A stretch of DNA of 64,000 nucleotides from Serendipita indica DSM 11827. Its lineage: Eukaryota > Basidiomycota > Agaricomycetes > Sebacinales > Serendipitaceae. A model generated the notes under the pieces. That model was given only the letters and a program-made list of their open reading frames with translations. It was not told where the DNA came from and made no database searches. The position numbers were made by a program, and so were the translations under genes. This document shows, one piece after another, positions 54,998 through 64,000 of the stretch (position 1 is its first letter; every line of letters begins with the position of its first letter). The stretch is taken from contig CAJVGD010000045.1 in the NCBI GenBank assembly GCA_910890315.1, forward strand, positions 1-64,000, given 5' to 3'.

Positions 54998-57900
54998 TTA
55001 AATTCCTGAGAGCAAAGTACCTTGGAATGCCCTCCGTTCGACCGGCGCAACGACTTTCCGGGCAGAGATCGGCTTCTTCCGCTTCCTTTCATATTCTTCG
55101 TCATCCGAGTCGTCAAGCTCAATAACAGTCTTGTCTTGGAACCTAGGTGCGAGCCGAACGAGGTGAACAACGTCGCCCATCTCAATCCCCAGCTCGGCTA
55201 TTGTTTGCTCCGCGGAATCATCTAGTAGTGTCCCTTTGTAGTATATACTTTGATCCTCAGTAGGAATGTGCTCTTTGCTGTAAATCTACCATGATACAGA
55301 ATGTCAGCTGACGTTTTGTGATTCACTGTGCATCGAGTGAAAGAAAATAAATCCATACCTGGGACTTGAGCGAAAAAGAAGACATGAATGGAGAGATACT
55401 AAAGCATTTCAGAGAAATGTACCCGCCCTCGGGAGATCGAATCCGCCTGGTGCGTCGACTGCCGATATCGGATGGTGAAGGAAGGGCTCCATTGTGTTCC
55501 TTTATCGCCTTTTTCGTGATAAAATAGCTTGCTTCGGTCGGCTTTGGGTCGTCTTCGGAGAGCATTTGAACGAAGAGGTCGATTTCGGCAAAGTCGGATG
55601 CCCTGGAAATGTTCAATCATGAATGTTTGGCGTTCAACAATCCATCATTACTTTTGGACTAGGCATTCGTTGCAGATGGCCCAATCTATTGCACGAATTT
55701 CTTTCTCGGTGTCGCTTCCCTCCTTGAGGAAGCCTTGAATAGGTATGAACGGACCAGAGCCAGGATACCTGAGTAGGATCAACGTGATGTCTGCTGATCA
55801 AAGGAACAAGCCACATTGCCTCAATCTTTCGCCACTGTGTTTCCCAGAGCAGAGCGATAGAGTCCGTAACCTCCAGGTGATCATTCGGATCAAAAGCGAG
55901 CAAGCCGTGAGAGCAGAGGAAACTGGAATTGTCGATTGCCTGAGGTCGAGGGCGTCTTCTGGGATTCTTCGTCCAATCCACCCATTTGCGCACCCAAGAT
56001 GCTGGAGCAATCGCATACTTCACCCCAAGAAGAACCTTGCGGTTTGTCAAGGGGTTGTGAACATCAAAGCTTTTCAGCTCGCGCTAAAGTTGACACGTTA
56101 GACATTGCCCAGGTATACTTTCATGACCTACACTCTCCGTTTGAGAGATAGTCGCAAGTTCTTCTGCGTCTATCGCTGCTTCCTCTGCTTGTAGGAGGCA
56201 GCCATCACAAGGGCGCGTATGCTTTGGTAGGGGTGTCCAGTCCGGAAACAAGCCTTGTAAAACATCGCGGGCCTGGAAATATCGGTCAGAGATCAAGTAT
56301 CCTCTCACAGGAGACTGACTCCTCGAGTAATAAGTGTTCGCAATTGTGATCTTGGGATCAGGCCGTCGTGGTCACACATCACTTCCGAACGATACGGATC
56401 GGAGTCGGGGCTTGGATCGCTTTGGCCTGGAATATGCATCTTGGGTCGCTTGAGCCTCCAATCTAGTAGATGGTAAGGCTCGTCCGCCGCTGACCTCGCT
56501 GACCTTTTAACCATGACTTTGATATCCAGAATTGTTGATCGCTCTCATCGCCTAAATTCAGTTTCATCTGGCTTGCCAACTCGAAGTCGGACAGAGCCTC
56601 TGCATGCTCCTCCAAATACTTTCGTTCTACTAGTTTCAGCACCGAGATCACGGAAAAGCGGGAGATTTACCTGCGAACATGATCTTGGTACACTCAACAC
56701 AAGGCATTGGTGTCTCAGGAGGGAACAAATCCTTCGCGAGCTCCACAAGTCGATTGTAAGCAGACTACGGTTTATCAGAGAGAGATGATCACCTCAGGAA
56801 CATTCTTACCAGTTTAATAATCTTCATTTCTGTGATCTTCCTTGGGTCGATCCTGCCATGTTCACAGAGCCACGCGTAGGTAGCAGTTGGCGACGAAGTT
56901 GATGCTGCGCTGTATATTCAGCCTGCATAACACCTTGGAGGAGTATAGTACCTTGATTTGATCCATCATCTTCGTGCGCCCTTTCTGAGGGTGAGTCGCG
57001 CGCAAGCCAAGCCTTGAGTGATTCGCCATGAACGAGGGCTCGATCTTCCTGCAGGTGGATTGAAGCCCGGGCAGATAAGCGCGGAGAGGACTCACAGATT
57101 TGCTCGAGAGGTGCCAATCTTTGTATATACTTGACTTGGTGAGCCTTGCCTTCTCGAATCTTTCGCAGAGTTCCTGCGTTCTACCATGATTAGTGACCAC
57201 TAAATACCAGAAACAACGTACTCCGCATCATACTCGGCCAGCTGTTTTTCCAAGGTAGCGTTCAACTCGTCGACCTTGGCGCGAACGGCCTCTGAAGGGT
57301 CTTCTTGGATATCCATCGAGACTTCGGTATCCCGACGTGCGTATATAAGACAGTAGCAGTCCTTGGACGTTATTTGAGCCAATCCTCTAGCTCTATCGTG
57401 AACAAGTTTCGGAACGGTGTTTGCTGTCGTACCTCTTCTCGACAACCTCTTCGTCAAGGATCATGACATCTCCGGGTGGTTGGAACGATGGCAGTTCGGT
57501 GACAATTTCATCGTTGAATTGGAACCATTTCGCCTCCCTGCGCGTATGAGAATTGGATGACGCGAAGGCGAGTAAACGTACTGTGAATGAAAGGCTTGTG
57601 CTTCATAGTGGCCGTGATATGCACTCGAACCTTTATGAAGGAGAACACCACGCAAGTCGTACATATCCTCGACCTCAGAGTCAACAGAATTCCATTGAGA
57701 CATGTCGATCTCCGCAGGGTATCGTATCGGCGACTTGCTCTTCTTCCGAGAAAGTGTTTGCAAGTCGAAAACGAACCGCTGAACAGAGAAATGGAGAACC
57801 TTGGGATCATGAGCACGCAGAATTTGACGACCTGTATTAGTCGCATACCGGGGGCAGCTTGTGTAGCTCGGTATAACGCGTCGCATCACGCAGCTCGTTA

Positions 57901-59303
57901 CATTGAGGGCACTTGTATCTTCCATGGTGTTAGGCGTCAACCAATCAGTGTGGAGACGGCAGACCGATTATCTCCGGAGAGGACTTCAGATTTCAAAGCG
58001 TCGGTGATGCCCTCTTCGAGAGTGGTACTATTCTTGGTGGGTGTCAATACGATCCATGAATTGGAGATGAAACCGAACCGCGAGGCTAATCTCTATTTCT
58101 GTGAACTGAGATCGTTGCGCAGACTTGTAGCCGCAGTGAGTGCATTGAGTTCCGCAGACCATGGTCCCTTCAAACTGAGAGGGTTATTTAAACGTCTAGG
58201 ACTCGATTAGAGCATACGCACTCGGTCGCTAATGAGGGTTTTGAGAGACGGTGACTCCTGTTTCGCAAACTCGGATGAAAGATGGTTCAGAAATAGTTTC
58301 GAGAATCTACAGGATATGTCAGTACGTATTTTTTGCCAATATGTCGTACCGACTCTTGAGCATCCTGTTGTTCCGTATTATCGAGACGAAGACTTTCAAC
58401 AAGAGGGCGAGGATTGAAAACGTTTAGAGAGCCCAAATTCAACGCAGCAAAGGTGACTTGTAGTTGGAATATGGGCGATTTCTACTGAGAATGAGAAGCT
58501 GCTTCACCATGGAGGACTATCACCTCACCTCCAAGTCTTGATCGGTTTCCGCAGACGGAGTACATCGAAAGACCCCAGCGCGAAAGTGAGTGTCTTGATT
58601 CCATACCTATTTTATTATATGAGAGGTGGATAGGAATAGCAATGAACGGAGACTGACCTGGAGGACCGAGTTGGCGTAGCATGTAGCGCCGAGATTCTGT
58701 TGCCTTTGAGCGCAAATCAGGATAATCATAGAGGGACACACTCTAAGTCCGACGGGACAACCCGGCTTGCGCTTGCGTGAGTGCGGATTGCCGCCACACT
58801 TTTTGGCTACGGCGTCATGAATAGCTTCGAGTGCTTTGGCTAAGAAGATGAGAAAATTGTGCAAAATTAAGTATGGTTACCCTACCTGGAGCCTCCCACG
58901 TCTCTTGGCCCAAAAAATTCAGGCAATACGGGTTTGTTTTACAGCGCCCTTTGACGCATTTCTGCACGATGACTTCATCTTCCGAATCTGATATGTCTAT
59001 CACTTCCTTATCGTCGTGTGACGTTGACTTCATGGCCTGATCCACACTGTCCAGGAATTTGTTGGGACATGGGCTTCGCCACCCAAGTTGGCCAATTCCA
59101 CAAGCAATTTCTGCATGGGCCAAGTTGATATCACCGATGTTGGTCACACGGGACATCCACTCTGTGTCTTTGGCGGCGCTAGAGGCCAGGCTCAGGTTCT
59201 GTTGAGCTCCATTAGGGCCCTTTGGACGCTTTTGAGGACTATAAGAGACTATTTGTGGCGAATCGTCTCTTTTGCGCTTTCCATTGGGCGTCTTGTAGGT
59301 CAT
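54998..59303 (-). CDS. Ubiquitin carboxyl-terminal hydrolase, USP48-like
   Basis: Cysteine protease that removes ubiquitin from proteins. The N terminus (MTYKTPNGKRKRDDSP) is basic with a SIM-like acidic patch (EVIDISDSEDE). CGGNPHSRKRKPGC is followed by the Cys box QQNLGATCYANS, with the catalytic Cys codon at 58679-58681. Later come QRFVFDLQTLSRKKSKSPIRYP and the His box YDLRGVLLHKGSSAYHGHYEAQAF-type text near 57580-57660. C-terminal DUSP-like parts follow (WTKNPRRRPRPQAIDNSSFLC), and then a ubiquitin-like end with GDVVHLVRLAP and FQGTLLSGI. The overall order matches USP48. At least a dozen small introns are present; only the outer ends are given, and the exact exon list is not resolved. 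Confidence 0.85.
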
Positions 59304-59759
59304 GAGACTTGGCGGGTATCGTCGTTGGGAGCAAGTGTGCCACACACCACGACTTCCGACTTCCCAGCCTTGTCAACAATAGGAATCAAATATTCAATAG
59401 CTATCAATTCTACTGAAATCAGTCACATTTGCCATCGCATGAGGAGGCGACGAGATGTCGGAGCGAGGGTGCCATCATACCAAAGCTCTAAGATGCGAGA
59501 ACAGTTATATACTCGGAGATGCAAACTCTATATGTACTGGCAGACTTAACTGCCGAGATTGGCTGCACCGGAGATTGTCCAACGACACGTTTCACGATGC
59601 CCAATATTTTTTTTGACAATTTTGTGCATATTCCAGACATGTGGCAAACTGTGCATCCCGTGGCGCCTTTCTTTTGGTCGGCAATCCAGAGTCAAACAAA
59701 CTTGCGTCGGGAAATCGAAAATGTGGTCGTGGCCAAGTTCGAATGCCACGAGCGGTCAG

Positions 59760-60115
59760 GACATATGAGCAATGTAAGGACATGCCATGACTAGATTATG
59801 ACCAGTAATGGCTGACTAGCACAGTCGTCGGGACTGCTCATGGCGAGGCGTCAGTCGGCCATGAGGCTGCCACGGCAATAGATGTATTTGTCACAACAGG
59901 TCATAGCATAGTATTGGTTTCGTTATGACATGGTCACAACGTGTCGTGACGTCCAGTGATATGCCGCGACGAGTTGTGATATTCAGTATGTACGCCATGA
60001 TCGGTTGTGACACCTAATGACTTTGAAATGACAATTCATGGCGCTTAGTGACCATGTAATGACGGGTTATGACCTCTAGAGGGTATGCCATGATGTCTCA
60101 GGACAGGAGAATAAA
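59760..60115. repeat. TGAC-rich subterminal-type repeat region
   Basis: About a dozen copies of an [AG]TGAC core or its complement, often with a 5' T or G (ttatgac, gtgtcgtgac, ggttgtgac, ctaatgac, gaaatgac, ttagtgac, gtaatgac, ggttatgac), lie within 350 bp. They fall just 3' of the transposase stop codon. Such arrays are typical of the subterminal regions of CACTA-group transposons. Confidence 0.5.
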
Positions 60116-63100
60116 CGGGAGGCCAAACGAGTGTATTAAGAGCACTGAGTGATCTCTAGTAGCTCTCTATTCTATATTCTCGAAGTCTCAAGAACATGTC
60201 TGGATCCTGTAGGTCGTTTATGTAGCACATCTTGTTCTCCGGGGCCATTTGCTGAACAAACACCGATCGAACAAAGGAGGAGACTCGAACTATTTTGTAT
60301 ATATCCCCCATTGTGGCGTGGTAGAACCCAGTGTGGCGGTGACGACGATGAATTTGCAAGGGTCTGACAATAGCCAGCGGATAATGCATGTTGTCAACAA
60401 TGACAGTGAAAAGACCAACTACTTGAACGCAAGAAAGCACGTTTGCGTACTTGTTAATTAGGCCAAAATCATATCTGGCGCCTTTCTTGCGCCAGTCAGA
60501 GTTGCTTCGCAGAATGTCGGTTTCGAGCTGCTTCGTCAGCATGGAGACATACTTGATCCTCACAAGTTTCGACACTTTGCCCTATATTTCATGAGTATGT
60601 TGACGGCAAATTGATTGACTGGTCATACTTCGAGGCCCGCAATGTCAGGAAGATGCTCTTGACGAGGAACTCTGACTCCATGAACTTGAAGCGAAGGGAT
60701 TCCAAGATAGAGGTATTGACTCAGCTCCTGCTGGAGCTGTGTATAAAGTACATGCCACTCGACGGGTTGGAGTAGCGTCGAGAGGACGCCAAGCTGGCTG
60801 GCCAAGTTCTCAAGGCGACCAGTAGAACCAAGGCGAAAATTGGACACCTCGTTGGTTTCATTTGATTCGTCATCAGATTCATCCCTTGCTTGTTCTTCGA
60901 CTCTCTCACGAATCTTGACAAGTGCCTCCCTTCGGAGAACACGATCCAGTAGCTAGATTAATTATATATCAGATGCAAATTCTCAAATATGTGATCACAT
61001 ACCTGTTGCTGAAAAGAGTCTGTTTGGTGGTTCGTGTTCTTATAATCCCCCTTTGAGATCCGGTGACATGCTTCACCAGTTCCAGTGTCGGTTACAGAGC
61101 TTGGCCCTTTTGCAATAATCGATGGAATTGCATGGCTGAATACCATGTGGTGCTTGGGTCGGCGTAAACTGACTTTCCAATTGATAGCCAGTGGCTAAAT
61201 CTATGATAAATCGGAGTCGGTCTGAAGGTAATCTCTCACCTTCTCTCGTTCTGCGGCACTTTCCAGCACCTCTCTGAGTAGCTCCAATGTGGTCGAGGTG
61301 TGGATAGGAAAGTGAAGTATAAGCGAACGTTCGCCAAGTGTTCGGAATAGTTGGAGAATCTCGATTCGGTTTTCAATATCTCGAGGTAAAATCATGTCTA
61401 AGATGGGAACAATTAACTGATGGGCACATAGTTAAGTATCAGGGTTGGCGTCTCAATGTGGTACATACCTTCGAGATAGCACGGTGATCTGATCCAGATC
61501 GCCATTGTAGTGAGGTTATGCCTTGAGCAAAGTGTATCAAGTCAGGGTATTGAGGTGTTTTTTGGAATCTGCTACATTGAGCATAATAGCCAAAGAATTC
61601 CGGAAACTCACTGATAATTAAGAGCCGCCTTGAGTTTATCAGTGAGCTGGTTGAGTAGCTCTGGTAGCCATGTTCGTCCATATTCGCCTTGGCTCTCCCA
61701 GTGAAGGGTGTCAAGCCCAAAAGTTCTGCATCCCGGAAAGAAGGTATTTATGGCTGGAGCAAAACCACTCTGTCGATTATTTAACACAGAGGCTTGTGTA
61801 GATCATGAGCTGCTCACCTCGACCGCTCGAATACCATATGATTTTGTCGACGGCATGTCTGGGTCAAAGGAACTTGATGTTCCCACCTCATTCCTAACTG
61901 CCTTGACTTCACTCGCATGATCGCGAGGTGGACAGACAATGGTAGTTTGGGTGAACTCGTTGGTAGGCGTTGTCCCCATGGGACATGCTGCCGCACCATC
62001 AGAGATTATGCTTGCCATGCGACACCTGTAAATATATTTAAAGAGATATAGAGTCAGCGCCATGAAGGCTCACATCTCGGGGTAATCTCCAAGCCGGAGA
62101 CCAATAATTGGCACCAGCTGCAGGTGGCTACCATTACCAGTCCTAAAAACTCCTCCAAAACGTGAGAGGTCGGAAAGTGGTTGCAGGATTACTCGAAAGC
62201 ACTCGTGGAATACAAGATTCCGAAGATGAGCAATATCAGCTGCTCGAACGCCCTGGTTCGAGTGAACCTAGGTCAAGTCAATAATGCGTTTTATTCTGTT
62301 ACAAGACGAACCTTGGGCAAGTATCCAAGTAATTTAGCGGAACCTGGACCAAATGAGCGACGCATACTGGTCGGTATGTTGGCAATCCAGAAATACACGG
62401 GCCACAAAGTGTTGGATCCAAAGTTGGTGAGCTGAGTTTCATCCATGTAGAGTGAAATAACGAGTGGGTGAGCTGAATTGCCCAGTTTTGCTGCAACTGC
62501 AGTCTAGAGAGACCAAATATTATTATATGTTAGAGTGAAGTTGTAGTGACTTGAATTCAAGTCAACTCACTTGGATTTCCCAGAAGTCGTCCCCATGTAT
62601 ATACTCCTCCCAGACTCTATCATTACCTCCACCATCGTCACGACATACATAGTGTCGCTCAGGCCGAAAGTTGAAAGCATCCTCAAGTAAGGGGTTAGAG
62701 ACCAAGTCTCTGATTGCTTTGAGAATGTCACGGGTGTAGAACGAAAAGTCGAAAGACTTCCCCTTCATCTGAACCTCGATATGATGTCGTTTGAACTATA
62801 GTAGTATTATTTAGACAGATCTTATTTCAGATATCGACAAACCTGTTGGCCATCCAGCTGAATTGCTTGATCCCAGATTGCAAGTAACTCCTTGGCAGAG
62901 CGTACGGTTTGAGGTCCTTGCCCTTTTTGGCCTTTCCAGTTAAGCTTGAGCTGGGCATCCATCTGATCCAGTGATGCGTGGCCTTTCAGAAATAACTCGG
63001 CTTGCTCAAAGTCAAAGTACGTCTTGAAAGGCCAATAAGGGGGAAGTTTGACATCTTTTGTGATTCTCTCAGGCAGAGGACCTTCATTTGATGATGGGTG

Positions 63101-63668
63101 GATCTGAATCCACCGCTGTCCTGGTGGAAGAAGTGCAGGAGGTGGCTGTTTAGAGACGACTATTGGCAGGTCTTCCTGGTTGTCTAGAACTTGCAAATTC
63201 ACTTGCTCTGCTCTATTCCTACTTCGAACTATCATGTCATGTGAGTTAGAGTCAATATCAGATGTGGAGGAATGGAGAACCGAACGCTCTTGGGACCAAA
63301 GGAGATAGCTACATACCACTGCCATGAGCTGTCGCCATTCCTTCCACCGGAACTGACATTTCCTCATCAGAATATGATGGCTCGTTTAGTGGGCCCCAAT
63401 CCATAGTCTCCGCATGAAAGCCATCCTCCTGGCTGGCAATGACAAGACCAAGTACAGTGCTATTGTGTGCGAGACCATGCTGAGGTGCCGGATCTTTCAG
63501 AGAGACACAAAATTGGTTCAGATTGCGATGTTTTATCTCCGCTCCCTTAGCTAACCAGCCTAAATAGCCACAATTACTACACTTGAAGGAGTCTGAGTGG
63601 TCTCCGCGTCGTCTTTTAGCTGCAATCTTTTCATGGTCACGATGCGGCCGAAATTTCAAGGTGGACAT
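59820..63668 (-). mobile_element. Plavaka/CACTA-group DNA transposon, left part (right end outside or unseen)
   Basis: The element holds the transposase at 60156-63668 and the TGAC repeat region. The string CACAGTCGTCGGGACTG at 59820 is a candidate terminal inverted repeat start, since it begins with CAC as CACTA-group ends do. The matching right terminus was not found within the window. The boundaries are therefore provisional. Confidence 0.45.
60156..63668 (-). CDS. Plavaka-type transposase
   Basis: Multi-exon minus-strand gene. From the ATG at 63668: a zinc-finger-like FKCSNCGYLGW...H...C, a basic region, LPPYWPFKTYFDFEQAE, SFDFSFYTRDILKAIRDLV, FRPERHY, then LVISLYMDETQLT near 62450, FWIANIPTSMRR near 62370, LRLGDYPE near 62080, and TFGLDTLHWESQG-type text near 61720. 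The order and motifs ([FV]xPERHY, the D-x-TQLT site, GNIP-like, GDYP) match the Plavaka transposases of Agaricomycetes. The tail (VVGLFTVIVDNMHYPL, GDIYKIVRVSSFVRSVF) ends at 60156. No early stop was noticed in the exons read, so the gene may be intact, but I did not verify every splice site. Confidence 0.72.
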
Positions 63669-63711
63669 TTGGAGCAAGGTGGCAAACGCGCCTTTCTCCC
63701 GACGACTTCCA

Positions 63712-64000
63712 ATGCCTGTCGAGAAAGCAGGTCGTGGGGCTAGACATGGGTCTAAAACACCTTACAACCAGACTCATAAGGCTACATCATCGAATCCATA
63801 TCGCCAAAACCCGCCAAACTCTGTCACCGGATCAGCCACCTCTGGCAGACAGGGGACGCCTCGCAGGCCCAATGCACCGCGTCTTCGTGATTCTATCACA
63901 CAACCAGATCCCAGAAAGCTGCCTTCACCATCTCTGTCGCGCTCCCGCCCTCAGAGCCGCCTTGCCTTCGATGAACGTGAGAGTCTTTCACGCAGCAGAA
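63712..64000 (+). CDS. Open reading frame leaving the right edge, Ser/Pro/Arg-rich
   Basis: From the ATG at 63712 (MPVEKAGRGARHGSKTPYN) the frame stays open for 96 codons to the end of the window. The protein is basic and disordered (RQNPPNSVTG, RRPNAPRLRD, SLSRSRPQSRLAF). It starts only 43 bp from the transposase start, on the opposite strand. It could be a second gene of the transposon or a host gene next to it. No domain is visible in this part. Confidence 0.5.
   Translation, partial: MPVEKAGRGARHGSKTPYNQTHKATSSNPYRQNPPNSVTGSATSGRQGTPRRPNAPRLRDSITQPDPRKLPSPSLSRSRPQSRLAFDERESLSRSR

Noticed and set aside
59519-59794. 91-codon plus-strand frame upstream of the USP48-like gene.
   Set aside because: It has two competing minus-strand frames of similar size, no motif and no splice partner.
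1-64000. tRNA, rRNA and other structured RNA genes.
   Set aside because: No tRNA-like A and B box pair with a cloverleaf and no rRNA-like stretch was noticed, though a short RNA gene could be missed without a covariance search.

Overview
The window comes from a filamentous basidiomycete (Agaricomycetes), most likely a Rhizoctonia/Ceratobasidium relative. This rests on many 45-60 bp GT-AG introns, closely packed genes, a family of NACHT-WD40 (NWD) STAND receptors, CBM1-type secreted proteins, F-box genes of fungal type and a Plavaka-like transposase. The species is inferred, not proven.

Layout: 1-2.7 kb holds two tandem carboxylesterase copies, the first cut by the window edge. 3.0-8.7 kb is a housekeeping block: IMP dehydrogenase, a mitochondrial membrane protein, mitoribosomal mS41, the ribosome-associated zinc-finger protein Tma46 and a small unknown gene. 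9.2-22.3 kb is a segmental duplication. Two tandem NWD receptors (A and B) each sit head-to-head with a decayed 5' piece of a DHHC palmitoyltransferase gene, and the full DHHC gene follows. One of the two DHHC fragments was later hit by an LTR element, now a solo LTR. 22.4-24.7 kb is a single-pass cell-surface protein. 25.0-31.2 kb is a third NWD receptor (C) on the minus strand, with about 26 WD40 blades that are nearly identical at DNA level. 31.7-36.7 kb holds a chitin deacetylase and a divergent Ser/Pro-rich protein. 36.7-39.5 kb shows no supportable gene. 39.5-52 kb holds a cytochrome P450, AP endonuclease Apn1, two tiny secreted CBM1-like proteins, two F-box proteins, a CBM1 protein with a Ser/Thr-rich tail and a DnaJ-ankyrin protein. 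52.2-54.6 kb is a decayed NWD relic (D). 55.0-59.3 kb is a USP48-type deubiquitinase. 59.8-63.7 kb is a Plavaka/CACTA-like transposon, with one more reading frame leaving the right edge.

The most interesting content is the NWD family. Members A, B and C share exon structure, an N-terminal helical domain, an NTPase core and a C-terminal cap, and differ in the WD40 array. In C the array varies almost only at four codons per 129-bp unit, the signature known from HET-E/HET-D type fungal recognition receptors.

Many otherwise well-conserved genes here (Tma46, DnaJ-ankyrin, DHHC, NWD-A, NWD-C, esterase) carry one or more 1-2 base frame breaks, often in short homopolymers. Either this assembly has residual indel errors or a whole haplotype is decaying. 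Gene models below are given with that caution.
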